Part shown: positions 44,201-54,033 of the stretch, piece by piece | How the letters are laid out: the number at the start of each line of letters is the position of its first letter | Numbering within the stretch: position 1 is the stretch's first letter | Source: Marisa cornuarietis | Lineage: Eukaryota > Mollusca > Gastropoda > Architaenioglossa > Ampullariidae | Length of the DNA stretch: 64,000 nucleotides | Assembly (NCBI GenBank): GCA_004794655.1 | Contig: SMMW01000171.1 | Span: 373,001-437,000 of the forward strand | Direction: 5' to 3' | Program-made: the position numbers and the translations under genes | Notes under the pieces: generated by a model | What the model saw: the letters and a program-made list of their open reading frames with translations, nothing else | Database searches by the model: none | Told to the model about the DNA's origin: nothing

Positions 44201-47200
44201 CACCACTAATGGCATCACCTTGGCACGGAAACTGCCCCAGTTGCAGATGGCTGGACTGGATCAGCTCAATATAAGTCTGGATACGCTGGTCCCAGCAAAA
44301 TTTGAGTTCATTACAAGGCGCAAAGGCTTCAAGAATGTGTTGGAGGCCATCAATAAGGCTGTGGAGCTTCAGTTCAGTCCTGTTAAGGTTGGTGTTGCTT
44401 TGAAAGTAACTTGAATAACAATAATAGTTTCATTAAAGTGCTTTGGGGAGAAGTCAGAAAATAAAAAAGATCATTGAAGAAGAAGAGTAAGTATTCCTTT
44501 TGTTTGTAATCATTCCAAATAGAGGTATTTTTTTATAAGTTGTTAGATTGTTAGTTATGAAATTAATTTCAAATTTTAGGAGAGCTGTTGTGATTCAAAA
44601 CAAATATTTTAATAATATCCTTGTTACCTGTTATTTCTATCTGATGTTAGTTAAAATCTGCTAAGTGGTCTGTGCACACATGAACATGACACTCCTTTTG
44701 TTCCATCAGGTCAACTGTGTGGTGATAAACGGGACAAATGAGGAGGAAGTTTGTGATTTTGTGGCCTTCACCAAAGACAGGGTGTGAAGTTAAACTGTCA
44801 TTGCCTACTTTCCCATTCTCTGTTTCCTGATCTTTATTCTCTTTTTTCCTTCTGCTTTTCATCTAATTTCTTCCATTTGCACTCTTTTTGGTCCCTCACC
44901 ACCTAGAGATGACATTAACCACCTAGTAATGACATGACCCTCACTATCAAGGGATGACACAACCCTCACCTCCTAGTGATAACATGCCCCACACATCTAA
45001 TGAGGACATTCACCACCTAGAGATGACATCACCCTCGCCAGCTCGAGATACAATACAATACAACTTTATTTATCCACAAGGGTGATTCCAGATAGTGCTT
45101 GTACTAGCAGTAATACATATACGAGATAATCCATATGTTGAAACAATTTCTCTCTCGCTCACGTGTGCTTACACACAATTTCCATCAACAGTACATACAG
45201 TTGGTGACCTTAGGTCACCTCAGGCTAGTACAAGATCACGGCCAGTAGAGCTGATCAGTTAAATGGCATGTGGAATGAATGAATTGCAGTGACGATTGGT
45301 TTTGACATAATCTTCACCACTAGAGATGACACATCCTTCATCTAGAGATGATGTCTGACACCTACATTTGACACATCCCTCAACACCTAGAGCAGATACG
45401 TCTCACCATCTAGAACTCGCACATCCCTCAAGATGTAGAGATCACCCTCACCACCTAGTGATGACATGCCCCACACGTCTAATGAGGACATTCCCTTCAC
45501 CACCTAGAGATATCACCCTCACCAGCTCAAGATGACATGATCCTTCACCTAGAGCTAACACATTCCTCACCATCTAGAGATTATGTCTGACACCTACATT
45601 TGACACATCCATCACCACCTAGAGATGCCACCTCCAAGTAATGACGCAACAAGATTTATTTTGAAGTGTCCAGCTTAAAGGCTCGCTATAAAATGACTGT
45701 TAGAAGGGATATATTCTGTCATTTGTTTGCCTTTATTAAAGACAGGAAGTTACCAGTCATATTTTTTTTAACTGCAATCTGTGAATAGGGTAGGGGGACT
45801 CTTGACAGTTGTTTCTCTGCTACTGTGCTGCAGTCTGTAGATGCTAGTTTATTGGACAGGAGAATGCTGTATTTGTTGCATCTGTAGTATTTACAAGACA
45901 GTGAACAATTCTGTTGTATTTCAGCCTGTGGACATCAGATTTATTGAGTATATGCCTTTTGATGGCAACCAGTGGAACTTGAAGCGTTTTGTGTCATACC
46001 AGCAGATGTTGGACAGGATCTATGATCGTTGGCCTGATCTTATTCGTCTACAGGATGGACCAAATGATACATCCAAGGCAAGTGATATTATTTAAAGTTT
46101 TTTTAATGCAAAATGTTCTAAATAATAAAAATAAATAAAGATGTTTATAGCGCATATTGACACTCATAGAGAGCATGCTCTTAGCGCTTAACACAAGGAA
46201 GAGACATGGACTACATGGATAGAACACGAGGGACGGAAGAATAAACAACAGTACTGACGACAAACAGAAAACAAAGATGGAAAACACAAAAAGACACCAA
46301 GTAACAGGAACAGAGAATATAGTGATTCTACAGAGAAAGATGGGGAGACAAGTAGCAAGAGCAGAGAAAGATAAATGAAAGCAATGAAAATAAAGTTTTA
46401 AAATTCAGTTGTCTTTGTGTTTGTGTCATTTCCACTGTTCATCCTTTTCTCCTTTATTTTCCTCTCTATGTATTTTATGGAGAATACATTCAATTGTCAT
46501 TCCTAACCCTAACAGTAGGTTCTAAATATTCAGCACATCACCAAAGAGGATGACATGTGCAGCCACCGGCACTAGGCAGTGGGTTGCAAGAGGATGTATG
46601 AAAGTATGTGTCAGGTGTCATCATTCAAGAGAATGTTCACAACCGTAGCATGGAAATTAATCAGTTAGAACTAAAGGTGCTAGAAACATTAACAAGGGAT
46701 GGTGGCATGTTGTTAAAAGCTGGGATAAAAAAAACTGGTTCAAGGAATCAAAGCGAATATCGGCAAGACGTGGTGCCCTCAGCTCACTGACAAGACAGCA
46801 GCGGTCAGGGATCATGTTTACTGATGTATTGAAAATTGTGATGGCGACCCTTCGAGACTAAGGCACGTGTATATATAAGTTCTGCCCTCTTGCTTCCAGC
46901 CTCGGATTTTATTTTGCATTTGCAGATTACCTCCCACACGTGCATGATGAGCAGCTGCCGCGGAAGTGAAGATAGTGATAAGAAACTAGTTTAGTAGAAA
47001 GGACACCAAATGCATTAGATGGGCGCTGTTCATCCTTCTCTCCTTTATATTCTCATTTTTTTGTTTCTTCAGCCCTAACCATGACAGTTTCAGATAGAAG
47101 CTGTTTCGCCTCACCTCTCAGACCCTACAGCAAGTACGGCTGAGAAAGACGTTTAATTGCTAGGCTATTCAGCAGTGCCTGTGATCTCTACCCTGCCTAT

Positions 47201-48903
47201 TGTCCGGGTAGTAATTGGAGACGACTGACCACTAGCTGTCATCACCGCATGTATTCCTACCTTTCCTCACACAGGCGAAACCTTTTTCTTTCTACTGTTT
47301 GAGGGAGTTCCGCCTTTAAGGATCTACAATGCCCAAGGTTACAAAAATAAAGGATACGTGAAGCATACTTCTTTTGTGTGTAGGTTTACAAAGTGCCAGG
47401 ATTTTTAGGTCAGATTGGCTTCATCGTCGCTATGAGTGAACATTTTTGTGTGCAGGCTTACAAAGTGCCAGGATTTTTAGGTCAGATTGGCTTCATCACC
47501 TCAATGAGTGAACATTTTTGTGGAACATGTAATCGTCTGCGCATCACTGCTGATGGCAATCTAAAGGTTCAGTTTTCACATTTTTTGTATCCAATTTTGT
47601 GTAGAGTTTTTAACAAATCTTTGTTTTTAATTATATTTTTTCTCAGAACTGTATGAGTTTACTTTTGGTGGTTTTTTTAAATTTTTTTCTGGCTAGGGAA
47701 GAGGTATTTTTTGGTATGTATTTGTGTGTGTATATGTCATCATCGTCATTCCTTGCTACTACTTGAGGAGCATAGGGCCGCAACAACACCTTGCCAGCGG
47801 ACCCGGTTTTGGGCAGCCCCCCTCAGTTGGGCCCATGTGGTTCCACCATCGTTTGCGTTTGTTTGCCTTGCTCTCTAGTGTGTATATGTACATATGCTTA
47901 TTTGTATAGACATATGTCTATATTTGTATATATTTGTATTTGGTTCCATATTTTCCCTACTGGATTCAGTCCCTTTTCTCTTGAAACTGCCATGCTGCCA
48001 TGTGCAAATATAAGGATGAAAACTCAAAAGTTGTCACAGATTCTTCAGTTTATGGTGTTTTGCAGCATTTGCGTTAAGAAATTTGTGGAATGTGATCCAG
48101 GAGAGTTAACAAACTAAATTAAAAGAACTTCATTTTTTATCTCTTTAGGTTTGCCTCCATGGTAATTCAGAGGTGTCTCTTCGGGACTGTCTGAGAAGCC
48201 AAATGCCAGAGGAGAAACTGCTGGAGGTCATCAGTGCTGCTGTCAAGCGCAAAAAGAAGCAGCATGCAGGTCAGCACCTTTAGTATCTTCAGTATCTTTC
48301 TGTCTTGAGCTTACACCAGTTGTCTCTTAGTCTGCATTTAGGTCGGAATCTTGAGCATCTTTTCTTTCTCTGGTTTACACGAGTTGTCTTTTAGTCTGTT
48401 TAGCCCTTCATTTATCTGACAGATCACAGATATTTTTTACATTTATGATATCACATTTTTTAATACACCCTCAAAATATCACACTTTGATATTAGATGTA
48501 TCATCACAAAACAAAAGCAAATCTTTCTAAAATTGTACTGAACTGATTTTAAGTACATTGACCCAAGCAAACAAAAGGTATGCATTTTGCACATGGTGCC
48601 CATATGATATTGACATATTCCCTGCTGGTCAAGTGACATTCTTTGCCATGAAGTCCCCAAAACACAGGCTTTTGATGCAAAATACAGAAAAAAGCACCCT
48701 GATACAGACTGCTTTGGAAGGGGTGAGCACATCTGATTATAAAAAAGGGTTTATGCTAATTAGTTTAATGCTGGCGTATGTACATCTGTAAAGAAAATAG
48801 ACATTAAGTACATTTATGTGCATATTTGTGTCTTCTATGCTGTGCAGGAATGTCCACTCTGTCTCACATGAAGAACAGGCCGATGATTCTTATTGGTGGG
48901 TGA
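41260..48903 (+). CDS. MOCS1: Molybdenum cofactor synthesis protein 1, MOCS1A part
   Basis: MOCS1A is the mitochondrial radical-SAM enzyme that, with MOCS1B, turns GTP into cyclic pyranopterin monophosphate. Exons: 41260-41490 (putative), 42928-43060, 43474-43641, 44155-44387, 44710-44781, 45925-46077, 47456-47566, 48149-48269, 48848-48903; phases agree and give 425 aa. Exon 2 has [20 protein letters not shown]; the exon 2-3 join makes CNLRCRYC, the SAM Fe-S site. [26 protein letters not shown] and [15 protein letters not shown] follow. Exons 7-8 give the second cluster, [18 protein letters not shown]. Exon 9 ends ILIGG then TGA, the double-glycine tail needed in MOCS1A. Exon 1 (Ser/Arg-rich, presequence-like; donor ACG|GTTAGT, or alternatively GTT|GTGCGT at 41478) is the weak point. 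Intron 6 has a GC donor (AAG|GCAAGT). Confidence 0.92.
41925..42090 (+). mobile_element. Dispersed retroelement tail, copy A
   Basis: Shares with 62378-62570 the landmarks ctgatgg.attca.ctt, a T-rich middle, then tttga..cagcctttga.ggta.ggtaaa and an A/T-rich end. It lies in MOCS1 intron 1. Probably the 3' part of a SINE or LINE; no coding capacity. Confidence 0.5.
44885..45645. repeat. About 25-bp minisatellite in MOCS1 intron 5, split by an insertion
   Basis: Units such as tcaccacctagagatgacat occur at 44890-45050 and again at 45300-45640, with the dispersed repeat copy B (45052-45305) between. The same unit type on both sides shows the repeat inserted into a pre-existing array. The units are strongly diverged. 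Confidence 0.8.
45052..45305 (-). mobile_element. Dispersed 260-bp repeat, copy B
   Basis: Reverse complement of the family seen at 17475-17745, with the same 3' terminus (ccttgtggataaataaagtt then ATTGT repeats). In this copy the sequence ggtgacctaaggtcacc is a perfect palindrome, an everted pair of AGGTCA half-sites. There is no open frame. Confidence 0.8.
46118..46372 (-). mobile_element. CR1/L2-type LINE 3' UTR fragment
   Basis: Begins with an A/T-rich tail, then tttatagcgcatattgacac and agagcatgctcttagcgctt, as at 59140-59230 and 59580-59650. Only 3' UTR is present. It is inserted in MOCS1 intron 6, directly after the GC donor of exon 6, antisense to the gene. Confidence 0.85.
47384..47455 (+). 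repeat. In-frame 72-bp duplicate of MOCS1 exon 7 start
   Basis: The first 72 bases of exon 7 with its acceptor are duplicated immediately upstream: TGTGTAG|GTTTACAAAGTGCC at 47384 and TGTGCAG|GCTTACAAAGTGCC at 47456. The period is 24 codons, no stop intervenes, and both acceptors look usable. Using the upstream one adds 24 residues that repeat [10 protein letters not shown] and SEHFC just before the second Fe-S cluster. Confidence 0.93.
47700..48120. other. MOCS1 intron 7, no coding sequence seen
   Basis: No recognised element; the frames here end arbitrarily. Repeated tatatgtac/tatttgtatat motifs form a simple A/T-rich patch at 47880-47940. Confidence 0.4.
48266..48400 (+). repeat. Duplicated donor region of MOCS1 exon 8
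   Basis: The donor GCAG|GTCAGCACC and the following intron sequence (cttac.c.agttgtct, ttagtctg) are repeated about 73 bp downstream as TTTAG|GTCGGAATC followed by matching sequence. The duplicate keeps GT but has a weaker context. Confidence 0.75.
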
Positions 48904-48916
48904 AAGGCGACGCTTT
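48848..48916 (+). promoter_or_regulatory. MOCS1 exon 9 with alternative donors
   Basis: Two donors flank the MOCS1A stop codon. Donor 1, ATTG|GTGGGT, cuts after 48895 and removes Gly-Gly-stop. Its phase (one base left over) matches the acceptor at 49286 (TTCAACAG|AT), giving an in-frame MOCS1A-MOCS1B fusion of 728 aa. Donor 2, CTTT|GTGAGT, cuts after 48916, keeps the stop and gives a bicistronic message. This is the arrangement known for vertebrate MOCS1. Confidence 0.75.
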
Positions 48917-49286
48917 GTGAGTACTGTGCTAGAAAATCAACAAAAGCAGCAGATATTTGTGAATGAGTTAGCCAGAAGTATAGAGAGTGCCAAACTAGCC
49001 CTGTTGATTTAATATTTCTTGAGTTACAGAGTGTAATAAAGGGTAAGGTCAGTGAGTTAACAATATTTTGACTTCTTAAGGGTTTGCTTTCTTTTAACAA
49101 TTTGTCACAGGTCAATATTTTCATGAAATTTATGTCAAAGATAAAGTGCAAATGTCTTCACAGCAAGTACTTTTTGACTTGTTCTAAATGTTGAATTGTT
49201 TGTCTGGAGTAGGGGACCGAGTGTATTTGTTGGCTCACTAGCAATATGGCGATTGACGTTTTTGATGATAAGTTTCCATTCAACAG

Positions 49287-50203
49287 ATAATAACCACCTG
49301 TCCAGCAAACAAAGTACATCTTCATTCACATTGCCACTGACCCTGTCAACTTGGAGACCTGCAGCTCAGCAGCTATGGCTCCAATGGCTGAAACTGGGTG
49401 TTTTGAGTCTACAGCATCAACATCATTCTCATCAGCTATATTTTTGCCCACGTCATCTCACACAGACCTTCAGTAGTGTTGTGCCACACAGGGCATTCAC
49501 CAGAGATTTTACAAATGGTAAAAAGCACTGGGAAACTATTTATAAAGTCAGGCTTGGGAATAAACCACATGAGAGTCACATGATTGGAAATTGGGAGGAA
49601 GATGGAGAAGAAAGTTCAGAGAAAAACAAGATGGGTGACATTGACCAGACTCGGAGAGCTGCGAATGATGGAGGAACCAGCAGCACTGCACATGCTAGTG
49701 TTAACACAACTAAACTCCCAGGAAAACTGACTCATACAGACGACAGTGGCCATGCCGAGATGGTTGATGTCGGGGGCAAATCAGTGACCTCCAGGCAGGC
49801 TTGTGCTCATGCAAGCATCTGGCTGGGACCTGAGGCATTTCGACTTGTGCAAGAAAACAAGATGAAGAAAGGAGATGTCTTGCTTGTTGCTAAACTTGCA
49901 GGAATCATGGCAGCAAAGAGAACCTCCGAACTGATTCCTCTCTGTCACAACATTGTTTTGACAAAAATTGATGTCACATGTGCCCTTAATGAAGAGAAAC
50001 TTTGTGTAGATATTGACTCTCTTGTCAGGTCCAGAGGTGTAACAGGTGTGGAGATGGAGGCCCTGACAGCAGTCAGTGTGGCCGCCTTGACTGTGTATGA
50101 CATGTGCAAAGCAGTTACACGAGAGATGGTCATATCAGAGGTCAGGCTGACCATGAAAACCGGTGGAGAAAGGGGAGACTACAAAGCTATCAGTGAGAGT
50201 TAA
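49287..50203 (+). CDS. MOCS1: Molybdenum cofactor synthesis protein 1, MOCS1B part
   Basis: MOCS1B is the MoaC-like cyclic pyranopterin monophosphate synthase step acting on the MOCS1A product. The terminal exon runs to TAA at 50203. The MoaC domain spans about 49725-50190: LTHTDDSGHAEMVDVGGKSV, AFRLVQENKMKKGDVL, AKLAGIMAAKRTSELIPLCH (catalytic-site segment), GVTGVEMEALTAVSVAALTV, YDMCKAV and KTGGERGDY. The first about 145 residues form a low-complexity linker, as in animal fusions. The acceptor at 49285-49286 is chosen because its phase fits donor 1 of exon 9; 49365 is a second phase-compatible choice. Upstream open sequence from 49196 is intronic. No independent start was assigned; in a bicistronic RNA an internal ATG would be needed. 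Confidence 0.9.
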
Positions 50204-50834
50204 GGCTGACGTCAGTAGTGTGGGGATTGGCGAGAACCTGACAACAGTAGAAAAATATATAGGTGTGTGTGTGTGTCTATACATAGATAGACAACCCGAC
50301 AACAGAAAAATATATATAGATACATTTAGAGAGATATATATATATAACCGTCACCACTTGTTTGTGATGGCCTAAAATACTGGTAAAAATTTCAAAATTG
50401 TGTGAATTTTGCACGTGTTTTGTTTTAAGATTGGTGTATATAACAATGGCATACTTTCAAAATTGTTCGCTGTGCATAACTAAAAGTAGGCAGTTCAGAA
50501 AAGCTGTCTGCTTGAGGATTTGTACATGAGACAAGAGAAAACTAGTGATAAGGACATTTTGACATCCTGACATCTCACTGTTTAAATGAAGTGGCTGGTA
50601 GGCTTAGTCGTTGTTGTTTATTGTAAAAACAAACGGTTGTGCTGCCTCCTGTTTATATAAAGTACAATTTTATTTATCCCAGGGACAGTTATTAAGCAGC
50701 TCTATGAGAAAGCAAGGGTTAGAACCACACAGCACAGCAGCTACAATTACCATACATTCATTCCTGCCACACCAGAGAAACTCCATGCAATCACAGTTCA
50801 GATTTGTATATAATCACAATTTGTTCACACAGTA
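50204..50834. other. MOCS1 3' UTR and convergent intergenic DNA
   Basis: Short tandem ataggtgtgtg/agacaacccgacaacag duplications lie at 50255-50310. ttttatttatccc near 50670 supplies AATAAA on the minus strand and would suit the 3' end of the minus-strand gene at 50835-51122. No exon is seen. Confidence 0.45.
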
Positions 50835-51122
50835 TCATTCAGAAGTTGCATGGCCAAAACAATGAAGGACAGCCTTAACATCTTGGTCTTCCATGCAGGC
50901 ACACAGAATCAGTGGCCCGATAAGAGCCGATGGAGCTCTCCCATGCCTGTCCTCCAACACTTGAAAACATCTACCTGTTAGAGTCTGAATGTCACTTGGG
51001 GCTGTCTCAGATATGATCGCTGCTTCAGCAAGGGGAATGTGCTTGTTGATGCCCTCTGTGTTAATGGTCAGATACTGGCTTCGTTCTGTGCACATGACCT
51101 TGAGTGAGAGATGAGAGATCAT
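50835..51122 (-). CDS. Terminal exon, possibly TSEN15-like
   Basis: A minus-strand exon of up to 95 codons. A pyrimidine-rich acceptor ending CACTCAAG precedes GTCATGTGC at 51098, so I read the exon as 51098-50835 (87 residues and a stop) rather than as starting at ATG 51122. It encodes TINTEGINKHIPLAEAAIIS, ETAPSDIQTL and GPLILCACMEDQDVKAVLHC. The order of an I/VP.A.I.. segment, a helix and a terminal LILA..D..V.YY-type strand resembles tRNA-splicing endonuclease subunit Sen15, but this is from memory of the fold pattern only. The AATAAA about 160 bp downstream on this strand supports a true 3' exon. Upstream exons were not found in the window. Confidence 0.4.
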   Translation of the reverse strand: MISHLSLKVMCTERSQYLTINTEGINKHIPLAEAAIISETAPSDIQTLTGRCFQVLEDRHGRAPSALIGPLILCACMEDQDVKAVLHCFGHATSE

Positions 51123-51618
51123 GTTTTGAAATATTTTGTGTGTAAGAACATGAATTTAAAATCCAGGGATCCTGCCATCAGTAAATCATGTCACTGCTCC
51201 TGGCCAGACTTTTGTGATTATTTGCTTGGGCTGTGATGTGAACACTTTCTGGCATAAACGTTACTTGAGAGTAGTGGAAAGAAAGCTACTAGGAAGATGG
51301 CTAGTGACTGTGTGCGCAGGGGTAATATTTTGGTGTGCATGTGGTGGGGGTGTACTGTTTCCGTATGTGTATGGTAGGGGGCAGGTAGTGGTGGTGGGGA
51401 GAATATCTTGCTGTGACAAGTCTTGTATTACTGCTTCATTATCATATACTGATCAAGGCAACGTCTCAGTTGTAAACGGTATATTTAGTGTCTTTAACAA
51501 GAACTTAGAGGTAGTAAAATGTTTACACAACAGGTGCTTCAATTATGCATTTTCAGAGGCAATGACTTCAACACCAGTCAGTAATAATACAGATGCACCA
51601 TAAAAGCATGAGAAATCT
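51123..51618. other. No gene recognised
   Basis: Between two minus-strand exons; no further exon is recognised on either strand. A G/T-rich patch (tggtgggg repeats) lies at 51330-51410. Confidence 0.4.
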
Positions 51619-51786
51619 TCACAGAGCTTTAAATGCTGGTTGGGTCAGAAGCTTGGAATACCAAGAAGCCACTGCTGGCTGTTTCTGGTCAGAAATCTTC
51701 ATTCCAACATAGGTGAAAAAAGCCAGAGGAGAAAAGATGACTATATCTGCAAGAGTCATTGTGTCACCCACTAAGTACATGCCATT
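51619..51786 (-). CDS. GST C-terminal-domain-like last exon
   Basis: A 55-codon exon plus TGA, preceded on the minus strand by a T-rich tract and acceptor GGAACAG|AATGGC. It reads NGMYLVGDTMTLADIVIFSP and ends WYSKLLTQPAFKAL. GD..TLADI followed by a helix and (V)..W...L..QP.F.A matches the end of glutathione S-transferase C-terminal domains, including those fused to translation factors (EF1-gamma-like). The substrate class cannot be told. No upstream GST exon was found through 56000, so either the intron is long or the exon is an orphan. Confidence 0.55.
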   Translation of the reverse strand, partial: NGMYLVGDTMTLADIVIFSPLAFFTYVGMKISDQKQPAVASWYSKLLTQPAFKAL

Positions 51787-52519
51787 CTGTTCCATGTAAT
51801 ATAAAACAAAACAAAAAATGGTCTATGAAGAGGAGGTAGCATGGGAAAACCCACTGGCCACTGGTTTTTTTTTTTTTTTTGAGAAAGGGATGGGAAATGG
51901 GGAAGGTGTGTGTCGGGGTGGAGTCCTGTGATGGCTGACAGTTTAATTAAAGGCTGTTGAGAGGATGGGATGGAAAGAATGGAGTTTTGTGTACTTTTGT
52001 CTTTATTTGTGTGCTGGTCTCCTCCTTGAGGGGAGCGGGGAAACTTGATGGTCTCCTGGTGTGTTAGAAAGTCTTGACCAGACTTTGTGTACAAGTCCTG
52101 ACCCGACTTGGTTTGTGTAGCAGATTTGAGAGTAAAATCTGTCATGTTGAACCTGTTGAGGTGAGTGTATGTCTATGTCAATTTCAATGGTGGAGTTTGA
52201 GAGAGTGATTATATAATTTTTTGTATGAGATAAGTAGATGAATGTATGTTATTGTTGTGGGGGGGAATGTTTAGACATTGATAGGTTGTGGGTTAAAGAT
52301 GGTTATTTTCTGTCTAGGTGTTTACTTTGAAGCTAGATTTTTGTTTTAGTTAATTATTATTTCCTCTTTTCAATTATATTTATCTTTAAATTTACCATCT
52401 TGTCTGAAAGTACACGTGACACACAAGGTTCGAGAAAAGTCGAGTGCGAGGGAGATAGGGTGTGAAAGAGGACAGGGAGTTGTAAGGAGAGCACAGAGCT
52501 GGTGGGAGGAGGAGGAATG
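51787..52519. other. No gene recognised
   Basis: No exon seen. The plus strand is G/T-rich; a T16 run lies at about 51866. A minus-strand frame of 124 codons here lacks family motifs and crosses the GST-like exon's acceptor, so it is not credited. Confidence 0.4.
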
Positions 52520-52702
52520 TTTTACGCCGAGCCAGCAACTAAGGCTATATATATATCAATCACGGCAAGGCAGTCAGCCCTGTAAACAGATGTCACATAC
52601 AGAGAAGGAACAGTGTACCCGTGATGAGACCTGAACCCAGGACAGTCAACCCTCACTGTATTGGTGACAGACGCTAACCCTTGTGCCACCGGACCGCCTG
52701 TC
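52520..52702 (-). mobile_element. tRNA-derived SINE
   Basis: On the minus strand: A box tggcacaaggg, the family core gcgtctgtcaccaatacagtg, B-box-like gggttcaggtctc, then gcatctg-like ttacagggctgactgccttg and the tail tagccttagttgctggctcgg. It is nearly collinear with 62713-62892. A (TA)n expansion interrupts the tail region. Confidence 0.88.
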
Positions 52703-52872
52703 AGAGCTGGTGACAGCATCGCCCCACCAAGCAGTTGTGAGGTGTTTCTGATGTGCATGCTTTCGCCCTTAGTCAGAATTATCCTCTAGCGTGCAAGTAA
52801 AGCACCTGCTGAACCCACGACAGTGTTGTGTTGATTATTGTGGTGAGACTGGGAAACTGCCCTCGTCTACCC

Positions 52873-53758
52873 TGTTACAGTAATGCAAGAATAAAGCTGA
52901 GCAGCCAAAGTGCAGTAAAGCAGTGGAGGGAGCCAAGCACTGCCATGTCTTGTGCTGACAGGCACTCCTAGCCTCAGAGTTATAATAATATCTCAGTATG
53001 TACAATAATACTAATAATTAGACAATTCAGCGAAGGGACATTCTTACAATACTGCTCACGCACCACCCGCGGACATGCGCATTCTTACCAAAAGAATAAG
53101 AACAAACGATCACTTTGGTGCAGAGAGCGTCGCTTCAAGAGACGTGATGAGTAATTATTATCAAACTCAATCTCATACATAAACAATTCAATTCAGTAAC
53201 TGGCTCCGTTACAGGCAAATTAATCCATAAAATTAACCAAACAATGCAATATGCCAGTATTGTTAGAACAAAGCAGTTAATCTAGTATCACACAATCCCG
53301 TGAACACTGCTTATCATGAAATCACACCAATGCCAAATTGCATTAACGAAGTACATACAAACGATGAAAAAAAAGGAGTATGCAATTATCTTATCCAACA
53401 GTGCACCAAGCACACACCTGTATTAATTTGATAATAGAAACAGTCAGAGAGGGCAGCACACTGCTACGTCCTAGCACAACTTGTGGAAGGATTAAACAAA
53501 ACAGTTCTCTGCACTCCTTCCAACAGGTACTTCATTTTAACAAGTCTGAAAGGAACCGACACTGGCCTCCTTTCCCCCGTTAATTATCTTAAATGGAAAA
53601 GTCTTACTTTAGTCTCGCTGTTTGCCCCGGTGTTTAGTTCTATGAAGCCCACGCATCTGCCTCGCGTCAGTGGTCGTCATGACGACAAGGATATCGGCAG
53701 CAGAATATCACACGTACCGCACTGGTCAAGTCGTTACTCGTTAGGCCTCGCTGTAACG
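52873..53758 (-). mobile_element. LTR candidate (solo or truncated)
   Basis: The interval begins TGTTACAG and ends CTGTAACG, giving 7-bp inverted termini. Immediately beyond the right end the minus strand reads caagttgaggggaggga, a polypurine tract of the kind found 5' of a 3' LTR. A short minus-strand frame (53893-53757) ending KLRGGTVTARPNE runs up to it and could be the end of a retroelement polyprotein. No matching target duplication or second LTR was found, so the call is tentative. Confidence 0.35.
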
Positions 53759-54033
53759 GTCCCTCCCCTCAACTTGGGAGATACCTTCCCCTCTGGTACG
53801 GCTTGTAAGATGGTGGTAAACCTATCACCCGTCTTGTTGGACTCGAGGTCGATCGTCTCTCCTGACACCAGCTCCAGCTTCAAGACACATTAAGTTTCCA
53901 GAGACAGCCTTCCGTGAGCTCGGTGTATTTCTCTGAGCACCAAGCAGAGAGTTTCCCTGACGCCTGTCTCCTATAGTCTCAGCAACAGCCACTACAGAGG
54001 TACTGGTAGCAGTTACAGCAGCCCTCGGCCTCG

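Noticed and set aside
49196..49286. MOCS1B exon beginning at 49196
   Set aside because: The open frame there is intronic; the acceptor at 49285-49286 is phase-matched to the exon 9 donor.
51771..52145. 124-codon minus-strand frame
   Set aside because: It has no recognisable motif, includes a poly-Lys run from a T tract and runs over the acceptor of the GST-like exon.
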